Shown here in pieces: positions 34,498 to 42,370 of a stretch of DNA of 64,000 nt. Position 1 is the first letter of the stretch, and each line of letters opens with the position of its first letter. The translations under genes were made by a program, and so were the position numbers. The stretch spans positions 1 through 64,000 of the forward strand of contig NZ_FNGF01000004.1 in the NCBI RefSeq assembly GCF_900102815.1, given 5' to 3'. The notes beneath the pieces were generated by a model that saw only the letters and a list, made by a program, of their open reading frames with translations, was not told the DNA's origin and made no database searches. The stretch comes from Glycomyces sambucus. Its GTDB lineage: Bacteria > Actinomycetota > Actinomycetes > Mycobacteriales > Micromonosporaceae.

Positions 34498-35055
34498 TCA
34501 GATCCGGTCGCGGTACAGGTCGCGCAGGAGGCAGATCTCGGCGCCGTGGGCCATGACCTCGCGGTTGAGGTGGAGGACGAGGGCGCCGAAGGGGTCCTCG
34601 GCGTAGTCGAGGGCCTTGGGGCCGAGCGGGGCGTCGAACGCCTCGTCGGTGAGGGCGGCGACGCCCTCGCGCCAGTGCGCGTAGGAGCGTTCGAGGGTCG
34701 CGATCGCGTCGGCGGCGGTCGCGGGGAGCGGTTCGGGCCACAGGCGCTGGTCGAACATGTGGGCGTCCTCGAGTCCGTCGTGCGGGCCGAAGAAGGCGCG
34801 GGCGCGGACGCCGAGGACGTCCCGGCTGACATGGGTCATCCGCCAGGCGATCGTGGTCACCGGCGGGGGCTCGGGGTCGGGGTACACCTGCTCCAGGCGC
34901 AGGGCGCCGTCGTCGCCGGGCCTGAGGGACCAGCATCCCTCGACCGGCTCCCACAGGTACTCGTCGTCGGTCAGCCCCTCCAGCCGGGGGCGGAGGTGGA
35001 AGTCCCAGTAGAACTCGAGCTGCCCGAGGATCTGCTGGTGCCAGTTCGCGGTCAT
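34498..35055 (-). CDS. DinB-superfamily protein
   Basis: 185 residues. Four-helix DinB fold with metal-binding histidines expected; WHQQILGQLEFYWDFHLRPR at the start, ITIAWRMTH-type His (TTIAWRMTHVSRDV) in the middle, and VLHLNREVMAHGAEICLLRD near the end fit. Members are often mycothiol- or bacillithiol-dependent transferases, but many have no known reaction. No partner gene. Confidence 0.8.
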   Translation of the reverse strand: MTANWHQQILGQLEFYWDFHLRPRLEGLTDDEYLWEPVEGCWSLRPGDDGALRLEQVYPDPEPPPVTTIAWRMTHVSRDVLGVRARAFFGPHDGLEDAHMFDQRLWPEPLPATAADAIATLERSYAHWREGVAALTDEAFDAPLGPKALDYAEDPFGALVLHLNREVMAHGAEICLLRDLYRDRI

Positions 35056-35137
35056 GGCACCGACCCTAGGGCAGGGGCGCGCCGGTGTGGGCCGGACGGT
35101 GCGGTCCCCTCATGCGGGGGCCTTGCGGACACGCGGA

Positions 35138-35168
35138 GGGGCCCGGCCGGGTGGGTCGGCCGAGCCCC
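35138..35168. terminator. Hairpin after the small membrane protein gene
   Basis: GGGGC-CC-GGCCG pairs with CGGCC-GA-GCCCC (one internal mismatch pair), 15 bp after the stop codon of the membrane protein gene on the minus strand. Confidence 0.6.
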
Positions 35169-35182
35169 ATGCCCGCGTCGCT

Positions 35183-35485
35183 CTAGTGCGAGCGCCAGCG
35201 GCGGCCGGCCCCGGCGATGGCACCGCCGATGAGCAGGTAGACCAGCGCGGCGAGGCCGTAGTTGACGACGGCCCGGACCTTCGGGTCGTCGATGGTGAAC
35301 ATGTCCCGGAACAGCCAGGAGAACCAGTTGGCCATGTCGCCGATGGCGTTGACCAGCGGGTTCCCCGGGTTCGCCTCCAAGAGGACGAACGCGAGGTGCA
35401 GCAGGATGATCAGGGCGATGAGTCCGAAGACGACCGTGACGACGTGGGCGATGAGCGAGTTGTGTCGCGAGGCTACGTAGGGCAT
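35183..35485 (-). CDS. Two-helix integral membrane protein, unknown function
   Basis: 100 residues with two hydrophobic segments (about residues 13-36 and 73-92) separated by a linker containing NPGNPLVNAIGDMANWFSWL and followed by a short basic tail. Start: ATG 35485 with GGAAGGA upstream; the open frame continues further upstream without a ribosome site. Similar small proteins of unknown function are common in actinobacteria. Divergent from the ABC exporter. Confidence 0.75.
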   Translation of the reverse strand: MPYVASRHNSLIAHVVTVVFGLIALIILLHLAFVLLEANPGNPLVNAIGDMANWFSWLFRDMFTIDDPKVRAVVNYGLAALVYLLIGGAIAGAGRRWRSH

Positions 35486-35649
35486 GACCAGTCCTTCCAC
35501 AGAGGCACATCGGGGGTCGATGATGGACGCCGGGTTCCCCTGGCAGCGGATTTCCAAACCAGATCCGTAAAGTTCAACGGCCGCAAGGGTTCTCGCGGAG
35601 CGAAAACGGAGGAGCCGCAACAGCCGGTCGGCAGGTAAGGTGTGTGCTC

Positions 35650-37299
35650 ATGCCCTCAGAACCCCGGCCGCTCACCCCCGCGCGGCTGCTCCTGCGCCAG
35701 GCGCGGCCGAACCGGTGGCGGCTGGTGCTCGGCCTCCTGTGCTACGCGGGCGCCTCGTGCGCGTCGATGCCGCAGCTGTGGATCATCGGCAAGATCATCG
35801 ACGAGGGGTTCATCGGCCGCTCGGCGCGCGACTTCGCGGTGTGGCTCGCGCTCGCCGCCGCCCTGGTGGTGATCCAGCCGATCCTGTGGGCCAACGGGTT
35901 CCGGCAGTTCTCCACCGTCGAGGCGCGGAACCAGCGGGCCCTGGTGCGCGACCTGACCGACCGGCTCAACTCCTCCGGCGCGGCCGTGGGCGCCAGGGTC
36001 TCGGCCGGCGAGCTGCTCAACCTCCCGAGCGAGGACGCCAGGCGCGCGGCCCGGGCCGTGAGCGACGCCGGGTTCTTCTTCAACACGCTCGTGATGTTCG
36101 CGGTCGGGGCGGCGCTGGTGTGGTCGATCCACCCGCTGCTCGGGATCGTCATCATCAGCGGCAGCATGGTCACGGCCGTGATCGCCGGGCCGCTGCTCGG
36201 ACGGCTCCAGTCGCGCCAGTCGGACTACCGGGCCCGGATCGGCGACCTGTCGGCGCACGCGGCCGACATCGTCGGCGGACTGCGGGTGCTCCGCGGCATC
36301 GGCGGCGACGTGCTGTTCGCGGCCCGGTACCGGGAGCGGTCGACCGGCCTGCGCCGCAAAGGGTACGAGGTCGCGGGGCCGAGCTCGTGGATCCACGCGC
36401 TGCGACACTCGATGCCGATCGTGTTCGTCGCGGTCATCACCTGGGCGGGCTCGCTCCTGGCCGCGGGCGGGGAGATCACCATCGGCGGGCTGGCCTCGGC
36501 GTTCAGCTTCGCGACGATCTTCATCGCGATCTCGGGGAACTTCATCGGCTGCTCGCAGTACCTCGTGGCGGCCTGGGTGGCGGCCAAGCGGATCGTGCGC
36601 GTGCTGCGGATCGAACCGGACCTCGCCGACGACGGGACCGCGACCGGCGGGGGCGGCGAGCTGCGCGACCCCGAATCCGGTCTGGCCGTACCGGTCGCGG
36701 GCCTCACCGTGGTGGTGACCGCCGAGACCGCGCCGGCGGCCGCGGCGTGCGAGCGGCTGGCGCGCTACCGCGACTCCGAGGCCGAGTGGGGCGACCGGCC
36801 GCTGCGGGCGTACACGCTCAAGGAGGTGCGGTCGCGGATCATGCTGCTGACCGACGAGGACTATTTGTTCACCGGGACGCTCGCCGAGACGATGCGCGTG
36901 CCCGAGGCGGAGGCGCGGGCGGCGATCGCGGCCGCGTGCGCCGACGACGTGGCCTCGCAGGGCATGGACCTGCGCATCGACGAAGGCGGCCGGAACCTCT
37001 CGGGCGGGCAGCGGCAGCGGCTGCGCCTCGCCAGAGCCCTTGCCGCCGAACCGGAGACCCTGCTCGCGGTCGAGCCGACCTCCGCGGTCGACGCCCACAC
37101 CGAGTCGCTCATCGCCGCGCGCGTGGCCGCGGCCCGCGCGGGGCGGGCGACGCTCGTGGTCACCGCCTCGCCGCTGTGGCTCGCGCACGCCGACCTCGCG
37201 GTGTGGCTGGTCGACGGCAAGGTCCGCGCCGCCGGGACCCACGCCGAACTCCTCGCCGACGCCGCCTACCGGCGGCTCGCCTCGCACAGCGTCGACTGA
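35650..37299 (+). CDS. ABC exporter subunit with degenerate nucleotide-binding domain
   Basis: 549 residues. The six-helix exporter membrane domain fills residues 1-320. The ATPase domain is strongly altered: no Walker A motif (the site reads TVVVTAETAPAAAACERLA), the Walker B aspartate is replaced (LLAVEPTS, V474, with E475 kept), and the H-loop histidine is missing (VVTASPLWLAHADL). Its signature LSGGQ (450-454) is intact. It must therefore act with the next gene product. Start: ATG 35650; TAAGGT at 35636 could be a -10 for a leaderless message or part of a ribosome site. Confidence 0.9.
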   Translation: MPSEPRPLTPARLLLRQARPNRWRLVLGLLCYAGASCASMPQLWIIGKIIDEGFIGRSARDFAVWLALAAALVVIQPILWANGFRQFSTVEARNQRALVRDLTDRLNSSGAAVGARVSAGELLNLPSEDARRAARAVSDAGFFFNTLVMFAVGAALVWSIHPLLGIVIISGSMVTAVIAGPLLGRLQSRQSDYRARIGDLSAHAADIVGGLRVLRGIGGDVLFAARYRERSTGLRRKGYEVAGPSSWIHALRHSMPIVFVAVITWAGSLLAAGGEITIGGLASAFSFATIFIAISGNFIGCSQYLVAAWVAAKRIVRVLRIEPDLADDGTATGGGGELRDPESGLAVPVAGLTVVVTAETAPAAAACERLARYRDSEAEWGDRPLRAYTLKEVRSRIMLLTDEDYLFTGTLAETMRVPEAEARAAIAAACADDVASQGMDLRIDEGGRNLSGGQRQRLRLARALAAEPETLLAVEPTSAVDAHTESLIAARVAAARAGRATLVVTASPLWLAHADLAVWLVDGKVRAAGTHAELLADAAYRRLASHSVD

Positions 37300-37320
37300 C
37301 CCGATGGAAGCGGAGCACGC

Positions 37321-39063
37321 ATGAGCACCATCGACACCGCCCCGGGCCGCCTCCCGGTCGCCGGGCCCGCCGCGGTCCGCCGCGCCGTCGGGCGCCTCCT
37401 CGCCGCCGACCCGGGCCGGGCCTCGGCCGTCCTGCTGCTGTACCTGTTCGCGGCCGCGTTCAGCGTCTCGGTGCCGATCCTGCTCGGGAAGGTCGTCGAC
37501 GGCATCGCCGCGGACTGGACCACCGGGCAGGTGAACCTCGTGTGCGCGGTGATCCTCGCGTGCGTGTGCGTCCAGTTCGTGCTCAGCCGGCTCGGGCGCC
37601 TCGCCGGGTACCGGTTCGGGGAGCGGGCGGCGGCGCGGCTGCGCGAGTCGGTCGTGGAGCGGGTGCTGTCGCTGCCGCTGGTGCGGGTCGAGCGCGCCGG
37701 GCGCGGCGACCTCGGCACCCGGACGGCCTCCGACGTGAACGTGGTCGCGGACATGCTGCGCGACAACGGTCCCACCGTGGCGACCCTCGTCATCGAGGTG
37801 GTCGTGCTGTACGCCGCGACGTTCGTGGCGAGCCCGCCGCTCGGGCTCGTGGCGCTGGTGACGCTGCCGCCGCTGTACCTGGCCGCGCGCCGCTACCTGC
37901 GGCGGGCCGCCCCCGCGTTCCTGGAGCAGCGGGCGGCGATGAGCGAGGCGGCCGAGACCGTCGGCGCCTCGGGCGCGGGCGCGCGGACCGTCGAATCGCT
38001 GTCGATGCAGCAGGAGCGGCGCGTCCTCGGGTACGCGCGCGGTCAGTCCATGATGGACCGGATGCTGCGGGTGGTGCGGCTCCAGACGGACTTCTTCACC
38101 GTCCTGCTCATGATCAACCGCGGCCAGCTCCTCATCGTCACCCTCGCCGCCGGGATCTGGTACTTCCAGGGCGGCCTCACGCTCGGCACCGCCATCGCGG
38201 CGATCACGGTGACGGTGCGGATCGCCAACCCCACCAACGGGGTCATGACCCAGCTCGGCGAGTTCCAGCAGGGCGCGGCGGCGCTGGCGCGCATCGAGGG
38301 CGTCAATCTCGTCCCCGCCGAGTCGCGGGACGCGTGGCCCGCGGACGCGGAGCTGCGGATGGACGCGGTGACCTTCGGGTACGGCGACGGGCCCGACGTG
38401 CTGCACGGCCTCAGCCTGCACCCGGTGCGCGGGGAGCGGCTGGTGGTGGTCGGACCCTCGGGGGCCGGGAAGTCGACCATCGCCCGGCTGCTCGCCGGGA
38501 TCGACCGGCCCCGGAGCGGGAGCGCGACGCTCGGCGGCGTGCCCGTCTACGACATCGGCGTGGAGGAGCTGCGGCGCCACGTGGTGCTGGTGACCCAGGA
38601 GCACTACGTGTTCACGGCCTCCCTGCGGGACAACCTGATCCTCGCCGCCCCCGACGCCACCGACGACCTCCTGGAGGCGGCGCTGCGGCGGGTCGACGCG
38701 CGCTGGGCCCTGGACGAGGGCCTGGACGCGATGCTCGGCGACGAGCACCGGCGGCTCACCACGGCCGAGGCGCAGCAGATCGCGCTCGCGCGGGTGGTGA
38801 TCGCCGATCCGGACGTCGTGATCCTGGACGAGGCCACCGCGGGCATCGACCCCGCCAGCGCGGGCCGGGTCGAGGCGGCGCTCGCGGCGGCCCTGGCGGG
38901 GCGCACGGTCATCGCCATCGCCCACCAGCTCCAGGCCGCCCGCTCGGCCGACCGCATCGCGGTCGTGGAGGGCGGCCGCATCGCCGAGGCCGGGACCCAC
39001 GGCGAGCTGCTGGCGGCGGGCGGGGTGTACGCGGGGCTCTGGCATGCGTGGCAAGGGGACTGA
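37321..39063 (+). CDS. ABC exporter subunit with intact Walker motifs and degenerate signature
   Basis: 580 residues. Exporter membrane domain, then an ATPase domain with Walker A GPSGAGKST (378-386), Q-loop VTQEHYVF, Walker B VVILDEAT (D503, E504) and H-loop H535. The signature motif is not LSGGQ but LTTAEAQQ (479-486). In the heterodimer its Walker motifs would pair with the good LSGGQ of the upstream subunit to form the one working ATP site. It follows that gene by 21 bp. Substrate unknown; no peptide or natural-product genes are adjacent. Confidence 0.92.
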   Translation: MSTIDTAPGRLPVAGPAAVRRAVGRLLAADPGRASAVLLLYLFAAAFSVSVPILLGKVVDGIAADWTTGQVNLVCAVILACVCVQFVLSRLGRLAGYRFGERAAARLRESVVERVLSLPLVRVERAGRGDLGTRTASDVNVVADMLRDNGPTVATLVIEVVVLYAATFVASPPLGLVALVTLPPLYLAARRYLRRAAPAFLEQRAAMSEAAETVGASGAGARTVESLSMQQERRVLGYARGQSMMDRMLRVVRLQTDFFTVLLMINRGQLLIVTLAAGIWYFQGGLTLGTAIAAITVTVRIANPTNGVMTQLGEFQQGAAALARIEGVNLVPAESRDAWPADAELRMDAVTFGYGDGPDVLHGLSLHPVRGERLVVVGPSGAGKSTIARLLAGIDRPRSGSATLGGVPVYDIGVEELRRHVVLVTQEHYVFTASLRDNLILAAPDATDDLLEAALRRVDARWALDEGLDAMLGDEHRRLTTAEAQQIALARVVIADPDVVILDEATAGIDPASAGRVEAALAAALAGRTVIAIAHQLQAARSADRIAVVEGGRIAEAGTHGELLAAGGVYAGLWHAWQGD

Positions 39064-39113
39064 GCCGAGGCTCAAGGGTTCCGTCGATGCGTTGGAGCCG
39101 TTAGGCTCCGGAC

Positions 39114-39746
39114 ATGGCACGAACCCCCGTCACCGGCGCGCACGTCATCGAGGCGGTCGCGGCCACCGCGGTCGCCCTGGGCGAAGGCGCCCCCGACGCC
39201 TGGTCGAACCGGGCGGGCCCCATGGAGGCGTCCTGCTGGGAGGCCCTGGACCACTTGCACAACGGCCTGTTCTCGTACGCGCTGCGCCTCGCGGCGCCGG
39301 TGCCGTGGATGCCGGGCACGCCGACCATCCTGTGGGAGCGGCCCGGTGACCTGCCGCTGCCGATCCACTTCGACCGGGCCGAGGGCCCGGCGGCGGGCAT
39401 CGAGGTGCTGACGATGATGGGCGGCCTGGTCGCGGTCACCGTGGACGCGCGGGGACCCGCCGAGCGCGCCTGGCACATCTGGGGCGTGGCCGACCCGGAG
39501 GGCTTCGCGGCCATGGGCGTGGTCGAGACCCTGGCGCACGCGTTCGACCTCACGCAGGGGCTGGGGGTCGGGTTCGAGGCGCCGGAGGACCTGGTCGCCC
39601 CCGCGCTCGCGCGCCTGTTCCCGGAAGCGCCGCTCGACACCGACCCCTGGTCGACGCTGCTGTGGGCCACGGGAAGAGGGCCGCTGGACGGGTTCGAGCG
39701 GCGCGGGCCCGACTGGTCCTGGCACTCGGCTCCGCTGGAGGAGTGA
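39114..39746 (+). CDS. Maleylpyruvate isomerase/DinB-like mycothiol-dependent protein
   Basis: 210 residues. The N-terminal MDMPI/DinB domain has the metal-binding His of CWEALDHLHNGLFSYA and the later VETLAHAFDLTQGLG. Such proteins use mycothiol as cofactor, consistent with mshC in this genome. Function not known; aromatic degradation genes are absent. Start: ATG 39114 just after the ABC exporter. Confidence 0.75.
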   Translation: MARTPVTGAHVIEAVAATAVALGEGAPDAWSNRAGPMEASCWEALDHLHNGLFSYALRLAAPVPWMPGTPTILWERPGDLPLPIHFDRAEGPAAGIEVLTMMGGLVAVTVDARGPAERAWHIWGVADPEGFAAMGVVETLAHAFDLTQGLGVGFEAPEDLVAPALARLFPEAPLDTDPWSTLLWATGRGPLDGFERRGPDWSWHSAPLEE

Positions 39747-39757
39747 CCAGGCGCGGC

Positions 39758-40960
39758 TCAGTCCTGTCCGAGGGCGGGGGCCGCGACCCAGCCGGCGACG
39801 AGCACCAGGCCCGTGGGGCGGTGGACCGCGAGGTAGGCGAAGGGGCGGTCGAAGGCGACCTCGTGGCGCACGCGCGGGTGCTCGAACACCGGCACCGAAC
39901 CGAACATCGCCATTCCGACGGCCGTGACCGCCGCGGCCTCGAAGCCGGTGGCGCTGAAGCGGGCCGTGCAGGACTGCTTCGCCTGGCTGACGTAGAGCTT
40001 CTTCGCGGTGAGGCGGTCGAACTGGGCCTTGTTCCGGTCGGCGGCGAGGACGAGGCCGAGCGCGCCCTTGTCGGCGGTCAGGTCGAGGTCGTCGGTGGCG
40101 TCGAAGGCGACCGTGGTCGCCCCGATCTCGGGGCCGGTCTGCGGTGTGGAGCCCGTGTACTCGCTGACGCGGACGCCGACGGCCCGCTCGCCGGGCTTCA
40201 ACTCGGTCGCCGAGCGGCCCCAGGCGGGGTCGACCGCGTCGACGAGGGTGTCCATGACCGCGTGCGGTGCGAGGTGGTCGCCGCCGAGGGCGAGGAGCAC
40301 GTCGACGTCGTCCCGGCCCCGCACGGTCAGGACCGTGGCGTCGCCGGTGCAGCGCAGCACGTCGTCGTGGTAGGTGGCGCGGAGGATCCGCGGCCGCTCC
40401 AGCCCGGCCCAGGGGCCGGAGGCGAAGGGCGCGTGGGTCGACTCCTCGAAGTCGGTGGCCCACTCGGTGCGGACCATGAGGGCGCTGGCGAGGAGGAGTT
40501 CGATCGGCTCGGGGGCGTCGAGGTCGATCGGCATGGCGTCGATGAGCCCGCCGGTGTTCGCCTCCGCCCACCGGTCCAGGTGGGCCTTGTCGGCGGTGGT
40601 GTCGCCGGTGAGCGAACCGACCGCGTCGACCGGCAGGGCCGCGGCCCAGTCGGGGTCGAGGACGACGCCGGGCCCGGCCCAGACGCCGAGGGCGACGTTG
40701 AGCGCGGGTGCGCTGCGGACGCCGTCGAGGAGCGCTCGGGGCAGCGCGGCGGCCCGGTCGGCGTCGAGGCCGAGGGCGGCGAGGAGTTCGGCGCGGGTCT
40801 CGTCGACCGCGCCGGTCGAGAGCATGGCGAGGAGGGGCCAGATGCCGAGACCTGAAGCGGCCGAGGGCAGCTGGTCGCGGCCGACGAGCCAGCGCCGCGT
40901 GAGCGCGTTGGCGGCGGCGACATCGGCCGGGGTGAGGAGGTCCTGGAGGGCGGTGCTCAT
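39758..40960 (-). CDS. Serpin-family protein, intracellular (paralogue A)
   Basis: 400 residues with no signal peptide. Serpin features: LLASALMVRTEWATDFEEST (the strand-3A NxxYFKGxW region), a hinge ATGFEAAAVTA starting at about residue 338 (E341), and the C-terminal signature FDRPFAYLAVHRPTGLVLVA. Serpins trap serine or cysteine proteases by cleavage of the reactive-centre loop. P14 is Phe where inhibitory serpins have a small residue, and the loop between hinge and signature is about nine residues longer than in alpha1-antitrypsin, so inhibitory function is uncertain. Overlaps paralogue B by four bases. Confidence 0.88.
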   Translation of the reverse strand: MSTALQDLLTPADVAAANALTRRWLVGRDQLPSAASGLGIWPLLAMLSTGAVDETRAELLAALGLDADRAAALPRALLDGVRSAPALNVALGVWAGPGVVLDPDWAAALPVDAVGSLTGDTTADKAHLDRWAEANTGGLIDAMPIDLDAPEPIELLLASALMVRTEWATDFEESTHAPFASGPWAGLERPRILRATYHDDVLRCTGDATVLTVRGRDDVDVLLALGGDHLAPHAVMDTLVDAVDPAWGRSATELKPGERAVGVRVSEYTGSTPQTGPEIGATTVAFDATDDLDLTADKGALGLVLAADRNKAQFDRLTAKKLYVSQAKQSCTARFSATGFEAAAVTAVGMAMFGSVPVFEHPRVRHEVAFDRPFAYLAVHRPTGLVLVAGWVAAPALGQD

Positions 40961-42153
40961 GCGGTCTCCGGTCGGTCGACCCAGCCGGCGACGAGGACGA
41001 GGCCGGTCGGGCGGTGGCGGGCGAGGTAGGCGAAGGGCCGGTCGAAGGCGATGCGGGCCTGGACGTGCCGGTGGTCGAGCTTCGGCACGCCGGCGGCGCG
41101 GGCCATGGCCACGGCGGTGAGCGCGGCGGCCTCGAAGCCGGTGGCGCTGAAGACGGCGGTGCACGCCTGCTTGGCCTGCGACACGAAGACCGGTTCGGCG
41201 GCGAGGCGGTCGAAGCGGGCGCGGTCCTCGTCGGCGGCGAGGACGAGGCCGAGCGCGGCGGCGTCGTCGGCGAGGTCGAGTTCGGCGTCGAGGCGGAAGC
41301 GGACGGTCTCGACGGCGGTCTCGGGCCCGGTCTGGGGCCGCATGGACTTGTACTCGGCGACTTCGACGCCGACGGCCCGCTCCCCCGGCTTCAGCTCGGT
41401 CGCCGAGCGGCCCCAGTCGGTGGCGGTCGCGGCGTCGAGGAGGCGGCCCATGACGGCGTGCGGGGTGAGGTCGTCGCGGCCGAGGCCGAGGAGCACGTCG
41501 ATGCCGCCGTCGCCGGGCACGGTGAGCACCGAGGCGTCGGCGGTGATCCGCAGGGCATCGCCGAGGGTGGCCGACAGGCCCCTGACCTGGCCGAGCCCGG
41601 CCCAGGGGCCGGTCTTGAAGGCGCGCCGGCGGTCGGTGAAGGGGGTGTCCCAGGTGGTCTGGAGCGAGAGGGCGCTGGCGAGGACGAGGTCGACGGGCTG
41701 GGCGAGGTCGAGGGGCATCTCGGGGATGAGGCCCCGCGTGTGCTCGGCGGCCCAGGCGTCGAGGGCGGTCTTGTCGGCGGCGGGGTCGCCGGTGAGGGAG
41801 CCGACGGCGCCGCCGGGGAGGCCGGCGGTCCAGTCGGGGTCGAGGGTGACGCGTGCTCCGGTCCAGACGGCGATGGCGGCGCTGAGCGCGGGCGATTCGC
41901 GGACGGCGTCGAGGAGCGCTGCGGGGACGGCGGCGGCGCGGTCGGCGTCGAGGCCGAGGGCGGCGAGGAGTTCGTCCCGGGTGTCCTCGACGGCGCCGGA
42001 CGCGAGGACCGCGAGGAGGGGCCAGACGCCGAGACCTGATGCGGCCGAGGGGATCTCGTCTCGCGCGAGGAGCCAGCGCCTGGTGAGCGCGTTCGCGGCG
42101 GCGGTGTCGGCGGGGCGCAGCGCCCGCTGGAAGGTGTCCTCGCTCGTGCCCAT
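40957..42153 (-). CDS. Serpin-family protein, intracellular (paralogue B)
   Basis: 398 residues, a tandem paralogue of the next gene downstream. It shares the hinge SATGFEAAALTA (E341 again), the FDRPFAYLARHRPTGLVLVA signature and the ALSLQTTWDTPFTD segment. The two loops differ exactly where the target protease would be recognised: paralogue A has VGMAMFGSVPVF, B has VAMARAAGVPKL. Start: ATG 42153; stop overlaps the start of paralogue A (ATGA), so they form an operon. Divergent from the ribosomal protection gene. Confidence 0.88.
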   Translation of the reverse strand: MGTSEDTFQRALRPADTAAANALTRRWLLARDEIPSAASGLGVWPLLAVLASGAVEDTRDELLAALGLDADRAAAVPAALLDAVRESPALSAAIAVWTGARVTLDPDWTAGLPGGAVGSLTGDPAADKTALDAWAAEHTRGLIPEMPLDLAQPVDLVLASALSLQTTWDTPFTDRRRAFKTGPWAGLGQVRGLSATLGDALRITADASVLTVPGDGGIDVLLGLGRDDLTPHAVMGRLLDAATATDWGRSATELKPGERAVGVEVAEYKSMRPQTGPETAVETVRFRLDAELDLADDAAALGLVLAADEDRARFDRLAAEPVFVSQAKQACTAVFSATGFEAAALTAVAMARAAGVPKLDHRHVQARIAFDRPFAYLARHRPTGLVLVAGWVDRPETA

Positions 42154-42192
42154 GCTGCGGAGCCTAGCGCAGGCGCACCCGCCGAAAACGGG

Positions 42193-42221
42193 TTGCGGGA
42201 TCGGCCGCGGGGGCCTAGCGT
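42193..42221 (+). promoter_or_regulatory. Promoter of the ribosomal protection gene
   Basis: TTGCGG (42193-42198), a 17-base spacer and TAGCGT (42216-42221). It predicts a start near 42228 and a leader of about 95 bases before the TTG start at 42324. Confidence 0.6.
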
Positions 42222-42262
42222 CGCTCGGGTCAGACGAAGGACGAGTCAGAGAGGGGTCCGAC

Positions 42263-42370
42263 ATGCGCCGGACTTCGGAGTTCACCCAGCGAATCCAGCC
42301 GAACTCTGCTCTGAGGACTGTCCTTGTCATTTCTGAACCTTGGGATTCTCGCCCACGTCGACGCCGGTAA
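42263..42370 (+). CDS. Candidate leader ORF overlapping the start of the ribosomal protection gene
   Basis: 35 codons from ATG 42263 to TAA 42370, with a strong GAGAGGGG ribosome site. It is rich in Arg at its end (SRPRRRR). It runs through the ribosome site and first codons of the resistance gene in another frame, so its translation would affect initiation there. It has no recognisable homology and may be a regulatory ORF or a chance one. Confidence 0.4.
   Translation: MRRTSEFTQRIQPNSALRTVLVISEPWDSRPRRRR

Noticed and set aside
35183-35620. Longer form of the small membrane protein starting at 35620
   Set aside because: The extra 45 residues have no ribosome site, while ATG 35485 has GGAAGGA at good spacing and begins just before the first membrane helix.
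42263-42323. Classical tet(M)-type attenuator with terminator and U-tract
   Set aside because: No strong hairpin followed by a T-tract lies in this short leader; only the overlapping ORF is proposed.
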